Shown here: one piece after another, positions 37,761 to 47,720 of the stretch
Position numbering within the stretch: position 1 is the stretch's first letter
Layout of the letters: every line of letters begins with the position of its first letter
Assembly: GCF_000463155.2 (NCBI RefSeq)
Contig: NZ_AWFZ01000028.1
Span: 124,001 to 188,000, forward strand
Origin: Siccibacter turicensis LMG 23730
GTDB taxonomy: Bacteria; Pseudomonadota; Gammaproteobacteria; Enterobacterales; Enterobacteriaceae
Length of the DNA stretch: 64,000 bases
Direction: 5' to 3'
The notes under the pieces: model-generated
What the model saw: only the letters and a program-made list of their open reading frames with translations
What the model was told of the DNA's origin: nothing
The model's database searches: none
Translations under genes and position numbers: made by a program

Positions 37761-39040
37761 TGAGAAAGCTTTTCGTCCAGTTCTATCTGCTGCTGTTTGC
37801 CTGCTTCCTGGTGATGACCATGCTGGTTGGCCTGGTGTACAAGTTCACCGCTGAACGCGCGGGCCGACAGTCGCTGGATGACCTGATGAAAAGCTCGCTC
37901 TATCTGATGCGCAGCGAGCTGGATGAAATCCCTCCGAAGGACTGGAATAAAACCATCGGCGAGCTTGATCTCAATCTGTCGTTCAAACTGCGCATCGAAC
38001 CGCTGACGAAGTTTACCCTCAACGCGTCGGGCATGAAGCGGCTGCGCGCCGGGGACATCATCGCCGTCGATAAAGAGTACACCTTCATTCAGCGCATTCC
38101 CCAGAGCAACTACGTGCTGGCGGTGGGTCCGGTGCCCTATCTGTTCTTCCTGCACCAGATGCGGCTGCTGGATATCGCGCTGATCGCGCTTATCGCCTTC
38201 TCGCTGGCGGTGCCGGTGTTTATCTGGATGCGCCCGCACTGGCAGGAGATGCTGAAGCTGGAGTCTGCCGCCCAGCGTCTGGGGGGCGGGAAGCTTGATG
38301 AGCGTATCCATTTTGATCCGGACTCCAGCTTCCAGCGCCTCGGGGTAGCCTTCAACCAGATGGCGGATAACATCAACGCCCTGATCGCCAGTAAAAAACA
38401 GCTGATCGACGGTATCGCCCATGAGCTGCGCACCCCGCTGGTGCGGCTGCGTTACCGCCTGGAGATGAGCGATAACCTGAGCGATGACGAGGCGCGGGGG
38501 CTGAACCGCGATATTAGCGAGCTTGAGGGGCTGATTGATGAGCTGCTTACCTTTGCCCGTCTCGATCGCCCGCAGACCGACCTTACCCTGAGCGAGCTTA
38601 ATCTGTCGCACTGGCTGCGCGAGCGCACCGCAGAGCTGCGGTATATCCATCCCGAACGGCAGATCCTGCTCACCCTCCCCGATACGCCGACCGTGGCCCG
38701 GGTGGACGTGCGGCTGATGGACCGGGTGCTGGATAACCTGATCAACAACGCGCTGCGCTACAGCCAGCGGACGCTGCGTATCTCCCTTGACGTGGATGAG
38801 AGCCAGCGGGCGCTGGCGGTGGAGGACGACGGGCCGGGGATCCCCGAGCAGGAGCGCGAGCGCGTGTTTGACCCCTTCGTCCGGCTGGACCCCAGCCGCG
38901 ACCGCGCCACCGGCGGCTGCGGCCTTGGGCTGGCGATCGTGCGCTCCATCGCCGTGGCAATGAAAGGCCAGGTCGTCGTAGACACCAGCCGCGATGGCGG
39001 GGCGCGTTTTCGCTTTAGCTGGCCGTCAGAGGGGCTGTAG
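37760..39040 (+). CDS. rstB: Sensor histidine kinase RstB
   Basis: 426 residues. Two membrane helices (residues about 4-26 and 135-157) flank a periplasmic sensor domain; a HAMP linker follows, then the H-box HELRTPLVRLRY with His221, N-box RVLDNLINNAL and G-boxes EDDGPGIPEQE and GGCGLGLAIVRS. It phosphorylates RstA. Confidence 0.96.
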   Translation: MRKLFVQFYLLLFACFLVMTMLVGLVYKFTAERAGRQSLDDLMKSSLYLMRSELDEIPPKDWNKTIGELDLNLSFKLRIEPLTKFTLNASGMKRLRAGDIIAVDKEYTFIQRIPQSNYVLAVGPVPYLFFLHQMRLLDIALIALIAFSLAVPVFIWMRPHWQEMLKLESAAQRLGGGKLDERIHFDPDSSFQRLGVAFNQMADNINALIASKKQLIDGIAHELRTPLVRLRYRLEMSDNLSDDEARGLNRDISELEGLIDELLTFARLDRPQTDLTLSELNLSHWLRERTAELRYIHPERQILLTLPDTPTVARVDVRLMDRVLDNLINNALRYSQRTLRISLDVDESQRALAVEDDGPGIPEQERERVFDPFVRLDPSRDRATGGCGLGLAIVRSIAVAMKGQVVVDTSRDGGARFRFSWPSEGL

Positions 39041-39279
39041 GAGCGCTACGGCCATCCCTTATGCGAGACTGATAAACGCTTTCTGTAAGGCGAGCGCGCT
39101 ACGCATAACCGCCTCAGAGGCGTAACAGGCGACGTCTGGCAGCCAGCAAATCAGTGTATCCGCCCTGCCTGATGACGCCTCTGCGCTCCGCACGCACGCT
39201 GCTCCCCACAAATTCCCCCTCCATTCGCTGCAAAACTTACCCCACACCGTGGCCTGAACCGTGCATCCTGTGCTATAAC

Positions 39280-39302
39280 AATAAGTATGTTGTAACTAAT
39301 GG
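39280..39302 (+). other. TerB-type replication termination site
   Basis: The core GTATGTTGTAACTAA (39285-39299) matches E. coli TerB essentially completely; the 23 bp element lies just before the tus start codon. Tus bound here stops forks from one direction and also represses its own promoter. Confidence 0.93.
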
Positions 39303-39310
39303 AGCGCCGC

Positions 39311-40240
39311 ATGACGCACTACGACCTGATTGAACGCCTGACCACCACGTTTCGCGAACTGGAGCGCCAGCTTGCCGGGGTGCGCGAGCGGCTCGCCGCC
39401 GCCCATCTGCTGACTGCCCGGGTATTTACCCTGCCGGCGGTGAAAAAAGGCGAAGAGCACGATCTGCTGGAGACCATCGCCGTCAATCAGCTTATCGGTA
39501 AGCAGGCCCACGCAGCGGCGCTCGCTCACTACACCCACCTGTTTATTCAGCAGCAGTCGGAAAACCGCAGCAGCAAGGCGGCGGTGCGCCTGCCGGGGGC
39601 CATTTGCCTGGCGGTGAGCGACGAGGAGCGGGCCGACATCCACCAGCAGATCGCGGAGGTGAACACCCTGAAAGCCACGCTGGAGCAGTTGATTGCCAAA
39701 GAGAGCGGCTTGCCGCCCGCCCGACGTTTCGAATGGGTGCACCGCCACCTGCCGGGCCTGATCACGCTGAACGCCTACCGCAAGCTGGTGGCGGTGGATA
39801 ACCCGGCCAGCCTGCGCTTTGGCTGGGCCAACAAGCACGTGATCAAAAATCTTACCCGGGATGAGGTGCTGGAGATGCTGGAGAAGAGCATGAAATCGCC
39901 CCGGGCGCAGGCGCCGTGGACGCGTGAGCAGTGGCTGGCGCATCTGGAGCAGGAGTATCAGGATATTGCCGCCCTTCCCGAGCAGGCGCGGCTGAAGATT
40001 AAACGTCCGGTGAAGGTGCAGCCGGTGGCGCGGGTCTGGTATGCCCAGGATCAGAAACAGGTACAGTACGCCTGCGCCACGCCGATTATTGCCCTCTGCC
40101 CCCCGGCACCGGGGAGCAGCGTGCCCGATCTCGGCGAGCTGTTAAACTACAACGCCGATAACGTGCAGCACCGCCACAAACCGCTGGCGGAGCCGCTTAC
40201 GCTGCTTATTCCACGCCTGCACCTCTATCTGGCGCGCTAA
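39311..40240 (+). CDS. tus: Replication terminus-binding protein Tus
   Basis: 309 residues, exactly the E. coli length. Conserved blocks include [51 protein letters not shown] and VGELLNY-like [16 protein letters not shown]. An in-frame start 12 nt upstream lies inside the TerB site and is rejected. It overlaps the end of convergent fumC by four bases. Confidence 0.96.
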   Translation: MTHYDLIERLTTTFRELERQLAGVRERLAAAHLLTARVFTLPAVKKGEEHDLLETIAVNQLIGKQAHAAALAHYTHLFIQQQSENRSSKAAVRLPGAICLAVSDEERADIHQQIAEVNTLKATLEQLIAKESGLPPARRFEWVHRHLPGLITLNAYRKLVAVDNPASLRFGWANKHVIKNLTRDEVLEMLEKSMKSPRAQAPWTREQWLAHLEQEYQDIAALPEQARLKIKRPVKVQPVARVWYAQDQKQVQYACATPIIALCPPAPGSSVPDLGELLNYNADNVQHRHKPLAEPLTLLIPRLHLYLAR

Positions 40241-41634
40241 ACGTTCATGCTGCCGACCATCTCCTCCGGCCGCACCCACGCATCAAACTCCGCCTCGCTG
40301 AGATAGCCCAGCTTCAGCGCGGCGGCTTTCAGTGTCAGCCCCTCTTTATGCGCCTTTTTGGCGATCTCCGCGGCTTTGTCATAGCCGATGTGGGTGTTCA
40401 GCGCAGTGACCAGCATCAGCGACTCATTGAGCAGCTGATCGATGCGTTCGCGCACCGGCTCAATGCCGACCGCGCAGTGCGCGTTGAAGCTCTCCATGCC
40501 GTCGGCCAGCAGCCGCACCGACTGTAAGAAGTTGTGGATCACCATCGGGCGATAGACGTTCAGCTCGAAGTTGCCCGACGCGCCGCCCATGTTGAGCGCC
40601 ACGTCGTTGCCCATCACCTGACAGCACAGCATGGTCATGGCTTCGCACTGGGTCGGGTTTACTTTCCCCGGCATGATCGAGCTGCCCGGCTCGTTTTCCG
40701 GAATGGCCAGTTCGCCAATGCCGCAGCGCGGGCCGGAGGCCAGCCAGCGCACGTCGTTGGCGATCTTCATCAGCGAGGCCGCCAGCCCTTTCAGCGCGCC
40801 GTGGCCGTGTACCAGCGCATCGCAGGTGGCCAGCGCCTCAAACTTGTTCGGAGCGGTGACGAACGGCTGCCCGGTATGGTCGGCCAGCGCCTGGGCCACG
40901 CGCACGGCATATTCCGGATGGGTGTTCAGCCCGGTACCCACCGCCGTACCGCCCAATGCCAGCTCGGAGAGGTGCGGCAGGCTCTGCTCCAGGTGACGCA
41001 GGTTGTGCTCCAGCATCGCTACCCAGCCGGAGATCTCCTGCCCGAGGGTCAGGGGTGTGGCGTCCTGCAAATGGGTACGGCCAATCTTAACGATGTCAGC
41101 AAAGGCCTGAGATTTCTCATGCAGGGTGTTTTTCAACACCTTAAGCTGCGGGATAAGCTGTTCGCGCAGGGCGATGACCGCCGCAACGTGCATCGCGGTC
41201 GGGAACACGTCGTTGGAGCTCTGGCTCTTGTTCACGTCATCGTTGGGGTGGATTTTACGATCCATCCCGCGCACGCCGCCGAGGATCTCGCTCCCACGGT
41301 TGGCCAGCACTTCGTTCATGTTCATATTGGACTGGGTGCCAGACCCGGTCTGCCAGATGGCGAGCGGGAACTCGTCCGGGTGTTTGCCCTCGAGCACTTC
41401 GTCCGCGGCCTGAATAATCGCCTGCGCTTTCTCGGCCGGCAGCAGCCCCAAATCCTGGTTCACCTGCGCCGCTGCGCGTTTGGTCAACGCCAGCGCCTGA
41501 ATCATCGACACCGGCATTTTCTCGGTGGAAATGCGGAAATGCTCCAGCGAGCGCTGCGTCTGTGCGCCCCAGAGTTTGTCTGCCGGCACATCAATTGCGC
41601 CCATGGAATCTTTTTCACTGCGATGCGTTGCCAT
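40237..41634 (-). CDS. fumC: Fumarase C (class II, iron-independent)
   Basis: 465 residues. The signature loop [16 protein letters not shown] is present, with [18 protein letters not shown] and [20 protein letters not shown]. Reversibly hydrates fumarate to malate; it is oxygen-stable and SoxRS-induced in E. coli. The start at 41634 matches the family ([20 protein letters not shown]); upstream in-frame codons are not used. Downstream of fumA but separated by a terminator. Confidence 0.97.
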   Translation of the reverse strand: MATHRSEKDSMGAIDVPADKLWGAQTQRSLEHFRISTEKMPVSMIQALALTKRAAAQVNQDLGLLPAEKAQAIIQAADEVLEGKHPDEFPLAIWQTGSGTQSNMNMNEVLANRGSEILGGVRGMDRKIHPNDDVNKSQSSNDVFPTAMHVAAVIALREQLIPQLKVLKNTLHEKSQAFADIVKIGRTHLQDATPLTLGQEISGWVAMLEHNLRHLEQSLPHLSELALGGTAVGTGLNTHPEYAVRVAQALADHTGQPFVTAPNKFEALATCDALVHGHGALKGLAASLMKIANDVRWLASGPRCGIGELAIPENEPGSSIMPGKVNPTQCEAMTMLCCQVMGNDVALNMGGASGNFELNVYRPMVIHNFLQSVRLLADGMESFNAHCAVGIEPVRERIDQLLNESLMLVTALNTHIGYDKAAEIAKKAHKEGLTLKAAALKLGYLSEAEFDAWVRPEEMVGSMNV

Positions 41635-41750
41635 GACGTTCTCCTGTGTAGAACAAAAGTTATCGAGTCCGACGCTGCTCAATTGCGGGTAATAAGTATG
41701 GATGATGTCAGGAAGACAGGTTGCAGGTTTGTGCGTTATAGCGGCGGATA

Positions 41751-41774
41751 ACAAAACCGCCCCGAAGGGCGGTT
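41751..41774 (-). terminator. Terminator between fumA and fumC
   Basis: CCGCCC-CGAA-GGGCGG stem with flanking AA/TT pairs; on the minus strand it is followed by TTTTGT. It is 4 bp after the fumA stop codon, so fumC probably has its own promoter in the 120 bp beyond it. Confidence 0.8.
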
Positions 41775-41777
41775 GGC

Positions 41778-43424
41778 TTACTTAACGCAGGTGGCGCAGG
41801 CCGAGGACTGGATCTGCTGGAAGAAGTCGTTGCCCTTGTCATCCACCAGGATGAAGGCCGGGAAGTCTTCTACTTCGATTTTCCAGATGGCTTCCATACC
41901 CAGCTCAGGGTACTCGACGCATTCGAGGCGCCTGATGCTGTTCTGCGCCAGCACCGCGGCCGGGCCGCCGATGCTGCCGAGGTAAAAGCCGCCGTGCTTG
42001 TGGCAGGCGTCGGTTACCTGTTTGCTGCGGTTGCCTTTCGCCAGCATGATCATGCTGCCGCCGTGGGACTGCAGCAGATCGACGTAGGAGTCCATACGCC
42101 CGGCGGTGGTCGGCCCGAGCGAACCCGAGGCGTAGCCGTCTGGCGTCTTCGCGGGTCCGGCGTAATAGATCGGGTGATCTTTCACGTACTGCGGCAGCCC
42201 CTGGCCGTTATCGATGCGCTCTTTCAGCTTCGCATGGGCGATATCACGCGCCACGATAATGGTGCCGGTCAGCGACAGGCGCGTGGAGACCGGGTACTGC
42301 GAGAGCTGTGCGAGGATCTCTGCCATCGGGCGGTTGAGATCGATACGCACCGCCTCCCCCTCGCCTTCACGGCGCAGCGCCGGCGGGATGTATTTCCCGG
42401 GATTGTTCTCCAGCTTCTCAATCCAGATGCCGTCGCGGTTGATTTTGGCTTTGATATTACGGTCCGCCGAGCAGGAGACGCCCATCCCGACCGGGCAGGA
42501 GGCGCCGTGACGCGGCAGACGGATCACGCGCACGTCGTGGGCGAAGTATTTCCCGCCGAACTGCGCGCCGAGGCCGAGGTTACGCGCCTCTTCCAGCAGC
42601 TCCTGCTCCAGCTGCACATCGCGGAACGCCTGACCATGCTCGTTACCTTCGGTGGGCAGGCCGTCGTAGTATTTTGTCGAGGCCAGCTTGACGGTTTTCA
42701 GCGTCGCTTCCGCCGAGGTGCCGCCAATCACAAACGCAATGTGGTAGGGCGGGCAGGCGGCGGTGCCGAGGCTGCGCATCTTCTCCACCAGGTAGTTTTT
42801 CAGCTTGCCCGGCGAGAGCAGCGCTTTGGTTTCCTGATAGAGATAGGTTTTGTTGGCGGAGCCGCCGCCCTTAGCGATGCACAGGAATTTGTACTCTTCG
42901 CCGTCAACGCTGTAGAGGTCGATCTGCGCCGGCAGGTTGGTGCCGGTGTTGACCTCTTTATACATGTCCAGCGCGGCGTTCTGGGAGTAACGCAGGTTGT
43001 CTTCGGTATAGGTGTTGTAGACGCCGTGAGCCAGCGCGGCTTCATCCCCGCCGCCGGTCCAGACGCGCTGCCCTTTTTTGCCCATAATGATGGCGGTGCC
43101 GGTGTCCTGGCAGGTCGGCAGAATGCCGCGCGCGGCGATCTCGGAGTTACGCAGGAACTGCAGGGCCACGTACTTATCGTTCTCGCTGGCGTCGGGATCG
43201 TTGAGGATATCGGCAACCTGCTGCTGGTGGGCGGGACGGAGCATGAAGGACGCATCGTGGAACGCGTGCTGTGCCAGCAGGGTCAGCGCCTGCGGCTCCA
43301 CTTTGAGTACCGGCTGTCCTTCGAATTCCGAGACGGACACGTAGTCGCGGCTCAGAAGATAGTATTCAGTTTCGTCCTTTTTGAGGGGAAAGGCGTCCTG
43401 ATAATAAAAGGGTTTGTTCGACAT
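41778..43424 (-). CDS. fumA: Fumarase A (class I, [4Fe-4S])
   Basis: 548 residues, same length as E. coli FumA. Iron-sulfur motif regions [29 protein letters not shown] and GVSCSADRN carry the cluster cysteines. Start at 43424 ([14 protein letters not shown]). Aerobic citric-acid-cycle enzyme, oxygen-sensitive. It is divergent from manA. Confidence 0.97.
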   Translation of the reverse strand: MSNKPFYYQDAFPLKKDETEYYLLSRDYVSVSEFEGQPVLKVEPQALTLLAQHAFHDASFMLRPAHQQQVADILNDPDASENDKYVALQFLRNSEIAARGILPTCQDTGTAIIMGKKGQRVWTGGGDEAALAHGVYNTYTEDNLRYSQNAALDMYKEVNTGTNLPAQIDLYSVDGEEYKFLCIAKGGGSANKTYLYQETKALLSPGKLKNYLVEKMRSLGTAACPPYHIAFVIGGTSAEATLKTVKLASTKYYDGLPTEGNEHGQAFRDVQLEQELLEEARNLGLGAQFGGKYFAHDVRVIRLPRHGASCPVGMGVSCSADRNIKAKINRDGIWIEKLENNPGKYIPPALRREGEGEAVRIDLNRPMAEILAQLSQYPVSTRLSLTGTIIVARDIAHAKLKERIDNGQGLPQYVKDHPIYYAGPAKTPDGYASGSLGPTTAGRMDSYVDLLQSHGGSMIMLAKGNRSKQVTDACHKHGGFYLGSIGGPAAVLAQNSIRRLECVEYPELGMEAIWKIEVEDFPAFILVDDKGNDFFQQIQSSACATCVK

Positions 43425-43623
43425 TGTGCTCTCACTTACTGCTTCAACGTGGAATGTTATCGGCGCATGTTCCATGTGCCTGTTCAAAAGCGAGTCGCAA
43501 CATCGTACACAATTTTTTAACAAAAACTGAGACTAATACGACTTTTTGCACCCACTGGTTACTTCAAACCGGTTTGTTGGTTTAATACGGCAGATTAAAA
43601 CCACATTACTACAGGGCTTGATA

Positions 43624-44802
43624 ATGCAAAAACTCATCAACTCAGTGCAGAACTACGGCTGGGGAAGTAAAACTGCGTTAACGGAACTCTACGGTATCGC
43701 CAACCCGGACAACCTGCCGATGGCAGAGCTGTGGATGGGTGCGCATCCGAAGAGCAGCTCAAAGGTGCAGGACGCCGACGGCAATAGCCGGGCGCTGCGC
43801 GAGGTGATTGACGCCGATAAGGCCACCCTGCTGGGTCAGGGCGTGGCGACGCGGTTTGGCGAGCTGCCGTTCCTGTTCAAGGTGCTGTGCGCCGACCAGC
43901 CGCTCTCTATTCAGGTTCACCCCAACAAGCAGGCGTCAGAGGCGGGCTTTGCTAAAGAGAACGCGGCGGGCATTCCGCTCGACGCGGCCGAGCGCAACTA
44001 CAAAGATCCAAACCACAAGCCGGAGCTGGTCTTTGCCCTCACCCCTTTCCTGGCGATGAACGCGTTTCGCGAGTTCAACGACATCGTGTCGCTGCTGCAG
44101 CCGGTGTCCGGGGCGCACACCGCCATCGCCCACTTCCTGGAAGCGCCGAACGCCGAGCGCCTGAGCGAGCTGTTCGCCAGCCTGTTGAATATGGAAGGCG
44201 AAGAGAAATCCCGTGCGCTGGCGGTGCTGAAAGCGACCCTGCACAGTAAAGAGGGCGAGCCCTGGGACACCATCCGCGCCATTGCGGAATTTTACCCGGA
44301 CGACAGCGGCCTGTTCTCCCCGCTGCTGCTTAACGTGGTGAAGCTTAACCCTGGCGAAGCCATGTTCCTGTTTGCTGAAACGCCCCACGCCTATCTGAAA
44401 GGCGTTGCGCTGGAGGTGATGGCCAACTCCGACAACGTGCTGCGCGCCGGGCTGACGCCGAAATACATCGATATTCCTGAGCTGGTCGCAAACGTGAAGT
44501 TTGAGCCGAAAGCGGCGGAGAGCCTGCTCACCCAGGCCGTGAAGCGCGGCAGCGAACTGGATTTCCCGATCCCGGTCGACGACTTCGCCTTTTCACTGCA
44601 CGACCTCTCAAGCCAGCCTACCGAACTGGCCCAGCACAGCGCAGCCATTGTGTTCTGCGTTGAGGGTGAAGCGCTGCTGCGTAAAGATGATGCTACGCTG
44701 GTACTGAAGCCTGGCGAATCGGCGTTTATCGCTGCCAACGAGTCGCCGGTCAGTGCCAGCGGCATCGGGCGCCTTGCCCGCGTGTACAATAAAATCGACT
44801 AA
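43624..44802 (+). CDS. manA: Mannose-6-phosphate isomerase (type I)
   Basis: 392 residues. Zinc-ligand motifs are ADQPLSIQVHPNK (Gln and His), a downstream KPELVFALTPF, and ETPHAYLKG. Interconverts mannose 6-phosphate and fructose 6-phosphate. Start at 43624 (MQKLINSVQNYGWG), the E. coli start; an in-frame ATG at 43546 is not favoured. Confidence 0.96.
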   Translation: MQKLINSVQNYGWGSKTALTELYGIANPDNLPMAELWMGAHPKSSSKVQDADGNSRALREVIDADKATLLGQGVATRFGELPFLFKVLCADQPLSIQVHPNKQASEAGFAKENAAGIPLDAAERNYKDPNHKPELVFALTPFLAMNAFREFNDIVSLLQPVSGAHTAIAHFLEAPNAERLSELFASLLNMEGEEKSRALAVLKATLHSKEGEPWDTIRAIAEFYPDDSGLFSPLLLNVVKLNPGEAMFLFAETPHAYLKGVALEVMANSDNVLRAGLTPKYIDIPELVANVKFEPKAAESLLTQAVKRGSELDFPIPVDDFAFSLHDLSSQPTELAQHSAAIVFCVEGEALLRKDDATLVLKPGESAFIAANESPVSASGIGRLARVYNKID

Positions 44803-44859
44803 GCTACTGATTTTTTTGGCACGGATTGCTAAGCTCATTGTCAGACGTTGATGAACCAA

Positions 44860-44880
44860 CCAGGCGGGTCACCCGCCTGG
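44860..44880 (+). promoter_or_regulatory. Strong hairpin between manA and ydgA
   Basis: CCAGGCGGG-TCA-CCCGCCTGG is a perfect 9 bp stem with 3 nt loop. The following sequence has only a weak T-run (TTTT), so it may act as a partial terminator or attenuator in front of ydgA. Confidence 0.6.
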
Positions 44881-44904
44881 ACGACTGTTTTAGGGAAAAG
44901 GATT

Positions 44905-46455
44905 ATGAAAAAGACTCTGGTTGCAGCGGGCGTAATTGTCGCCCTGGGTGTGGTCTGGACGGGCGCCGCCTGGTTTACCGGTAAACAATTCGAGAGCCGC
45001 CTGGCGGAGATGGTGGCGAAATCCAACGCCGACCTGAAGCGCACCTCACCCGAGTCTGGTCTGGAGCTGGCCTACCAGAACTACCACCGCGGCGTGTTCA
45101 GCAGCCAGCTTGAGCTGGTGGTGAAGCCGATTCAGGGCGCCCAAAGCTCGTGGCTCAAGCCGGGTCAGACCGTGGTGCTGAATGAAGATGTCGATCACGG
45201 CCCGTTCCCTTTTGCCCAGCTTAAAAAATTCAACCTGATCCCCTCGCTTGCCTCGGTAAACTCGACGCTGGCGAACAACGAGACCACCAAAGCGCTGTTT
45301 GAGACCACCAAAGGTAAATCGCTGTTTACCGCCGATACCCGCGTGGGCTACAGCGGCGCCACCGCTACCGACATCACCCTGGTGCCGGTCAACTATCAAA
45401 AAGAGACCGACAAAATCGCCTTCAGCGGCGGCGAGTTCTCGATTGACGTTGATGGCAAAGGGAGCGACATGTCGCTCACCGGTCAGATTGACAGCGCGCT
45501 TATCGACAGCGTCAACGAGTACGGTCAGCGGGTACAGCTGACGCTCAACAATCTGCAAACCGACGGTTCATCGGAGCTTACCGCGTCTGAAGAGCGTATC
45601 GGCCAGCAGAAACTGAGCCTCGATAAGCTGGCGATGTCGGTGGAAGGCAAGGAGATGGCGGTGTTCGAAGGGACACAGCTCACGGCGAAAACCGAGATGG
45701 CCGAGGATAAAAAACACCTCAACAGCGCGGTGGATTACACCCTCGACAGCCTGAAGGTGCAGAATCAGAACATGGGCAGCGGCAAGCTCTCGCTGAAGGT
45801 CGGCCAGATCGACGGCAAAGCCTGGCGCCAGTTCAGCCAGCAGTACAATGCCCAAGCGAACGCCCTGCTCGCCCAGCCGGAAGTGATGCAGAACCCGCAG
45901 GCCTATCAGGAAAACTTCCGTCAGATCCTGCTCAACAACCTGCCGCTGCTGCTGGATAGCGGTCCGGTGATCACGCTTGCGCCGTTCAGCTGGAAAAACG
46001 CCAAAGGTGAAAGCAGCCTCAACCTGTCGCTGTTCTTCAAAAACAAAGAGGAGCTGAAACAGCCGGTGAACTCGCTGGGCGAAGAGCTGCTGCGCAACGT
46101 TAAGTCGCTCGACGGCAAGCTCTCCATTCCGATGGACATGGCCACCGAGTTCATGACCCAGGTGGCGCAGCTTGAAGGCTACCAGAAGGATCAGGCTGAG
46201 AAGCTGGCGCGTAAGCAGGTAGAAGGCGCGGCGGCGGCCGGCCAGATGTTCCGCGTGGTGACCACCAAAGACAACACCATCAGCAGCAGCCTGCAGTACG
46301 CTAACGGCCAGGTAAACCTGAACGGCGATAAGATGCCGGTTGAGGAACTGTTCGGTAAGTTCACCCTGCCGGGCATGGGTGCGGAAGCCCCGGCACCGGA
46401 GCTGGAAGCGCCAATGGCCCCGGCCCCGCGCGGCCCGATGCTTGCCCCGCAGTAA
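44905..46455 (+). CDS. ydgA: YdgA family DUF945 protein
   Basis: 516 residues. An N-terminal signal-anchor (MKKTLVAAGVIVALGVVWTG) precedes a long periplasmic beta-rich region; the C-terminus is Pro/Ala-rich. Ortholog of E. coli YdgA, an inner-membrane-associated dimeric protein of unknown function. Start at 44905 follows AGGGAAAAGG. Confidence 0.93.
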   Translation: MKKTLVAAGVIVALGVVWTGAAWFTGKQFESRLAEMVAKSNADLKRTSPESGLELAYQNYHRGVFSSQLELVVKPIQGAQSSWLKPGQTVVLNEDVDHGPFPFAQLKKFNLIPSLASVNSTLANNETTKALFETTKGKSLFTADTRVGYSGATATDITLVPVNYQKETDKIAFSGGEFSIDVDGKGSDMSLTGQIDSALIDSVNEYGQRVQLTLNNLQTDGSSELTASEERIGQQKLSLDKLAMSVEGKEMAVFEGTQLTAKTEMAEDKKHLNSAVDYTLDSLKVQNQNMGSGKLSLKVGQIDGKAWRQFSQQYNAQANALLAQPEVMQNPQAYQENFRQILLNNLPLLLDSGPVITLAPFSWKNAKGESSLNLSLFFKNKEELKQPVNSLGEELLRNVKSLDGKLSIPMDMATEFMTQVAQLEGYQKDQAEKLARKQVEGAAAAGQMFRVVTTKDNTISSSLQYANGQVNLNGDKMPVEELFGKFTLPGMGAEAPAPELEAPMAPAPRGPMLAPQ

Positions 46456-46472
46456 GCCTCAACGCTGTGATG

Positions 46473-46499
46473 AAGGCCTCCACCCGGAGGCCTTTTTTA
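46473..46499. terminator. Terminator between ydgA and malI
   Basis: AAGGCCTCC-ACCC-GGAGGCCTT followed by TTTT on the plus strand; also fits the convergent malI. Confidence 0.88.
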
Positions 46500-46509
46500 T
46501 GCGCGTCGC

Positions 46510-47541
46510 TCAGCGCTGGGGCACCAGCCGGGCGGGAATAATCTGCTGGCGCGGCGCGCCTTCGTCGTCGTTGATGCGTTGCAGCATCCGCCCTGCCAGA
46601 GTATGCCCGATCTCCCGCGCCGGAGTGGTTACCCAGGTGACCGGCAGATCGTCGAGCGCCGCCTCCGGCACGTCCGCGAACGCCGCCAGCGCCACCTGCC
46701 GGTCGTAGTAGCTCTCCATCCCGCCTTCCCCGCCCTGACGGCCGCCGCGCATCAGGCCAAACCAGGCCCCCATTGCAATGGTGTTGTTGTGGCACAGCAC
46801 CGCGCTAATGGTCGGGTTACGGCGCAGCAGCGTGCCTATCGCCTCCGCCGCCTGCTTCTGGCTGGATTCACACTCGATCACCCAGTCGCTGTTAAACGGC
46901 AGGCCGTACTGCAACAGGGTGGCGCAGTACCCGCCAAGCCGCTCGGCGCGGGTCAGCGACGAGCTGCGTCCGCCCAGCCAGGCGATACGCTGGTGGCCGC
47001 GGCGGATCAGGTGCTCGGTCACCAGCTGCGCCGCCTGCATGTTGTCGGGACGAATGATATCGGCGTCGTCAAGATAGCTGGCGCGGGACGCATAGAGCAG
47101 CGGAACGCCGCGCGCGGCGGCCAGCTCCCGCAGCGTCGCCCCGGTGTCCGCTGCGCCGCCGGCGATGATCACCCCGTCCACGCCCTGAGACAGCAGCGTG
47201 CTCAGGCAGCGTTCGCTTCGGGCGCCGTCCCCGCCGCACTGGGTCAGAAACAGCATCCGGTCCTGGGCCTCCAGCGCTTCGCTGAGGCCGGCGGTGAGTT
47301 CCGCATAGAAAGGCGAGCTGAGGTCGCGCACCATCAGGCCGATCACACCGCTCTGCCCGCCGCGCAGGGATACCGCCTGGCGGTTACGCACAAAGCCCAG
47401 CTTTTCGATGGCGTCGTTCACCCGCTCGCCGGTGGCGTGCGAGATACGCCCTTTACCACTCAGCACCAGCGACACGGTGCTGACCGAGACGCCCGCCGCC
47501 AGCGCCACGTCATTGATGGTGATTTTTTTCGCAACGGTCAT
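46510..47541 (-). CDS. malI: LacI-family repressor MalI
   Basis: 343 residues. LacI helix-turn-helix TINDVALAAGVSVSTVSLVL then hinge; periplasmic-binding-like effector domain. It represses the divergent malXY operon. Two matching palindromic operators lie in the shared promoter. Confidence 0.95.
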   Translation of the reverse strand: MTVAKKITINDVALAAGVSVSTVSLVLSGKGRISHATGERVNDAIEKLGFVRNRQAVSLRGGQSGVIGLMVRDLSSPFYAELTAGLSEALEAQDRMLFLTQCGGDGARSERCLSTLLSQGVDGVIIAGGAADTGATLRELAAARGVPLLYASRASYLDDADIIRPDNMQAAQLVTEHLIRRGHQRIAWLGGRSSSLTRAERLGGYCATLLQYGLPFNSDWVIECESSQKQAAEAIGTLLRRNPTISAVLCHNNTIAMGAWFGLMRGGRQGGEGGMESYYDRQVALAAFADVPEAALDDLPVTWVTTPAREIGHTLAGRMLQRINDDEGAPRQQIIPARLVPQR

Positions 47542-47571
47542 AACCTGCGATTCCCTTCTGTTCCAGCTTCA

Positions 47572-47587
47572 GATAAAACGTTTTACC
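47572..47587. promoter_or_regulatory. MalI operator, malI-proximal
   Basis: GATAAAACGTTTTACC, palindromic around ACGT, matching the E. coli MalI site type. A second copy in mirrored form lies 64 bp further on. Confidence 0.88.
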
Positions 47588-47623
47588 CATAGGGGATCTT
47601 TATAGCCGTTATTATCACCCGAA

Positions 47624-47643
47624 TATGTGATTCGTTTCGCACT
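47624..47643. promoter_or_regulatory. CRP-like site between malI and malX
   Basis: TGTGA-TTCGTT-TCGCA at 47626-47641 matches the CRP consensus with one difference in the second half. CRP activates both mal genes from this spacer in E. coli. Confidence 0.7.
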
Positions 47644-47650
47644 AAATAGT

Positions 47651-47666
47651 GGTAAAACGTTTTATC
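47651..47666. promoter_or_regulatory. MalI operator, malX-proximal
   Basis: GGTAAAACGTTTTATC, the exact reverse complement of the malI-proximal operator. It lies 54 bp upstream of malX. Confidence 0.88.
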
Positions 47667-47720
47667 TTCTCGCTGCGTGATATATCCCTTCACTCTACGA
47701 TCACAACAAGGAGTCGTGCT

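Noticed and set aside
41994-43520. 508-codon plus-strand frame antisense to fumA
   Set aside because: fumA is certain by homology; the antisense translation has no domain and results from codon bias.
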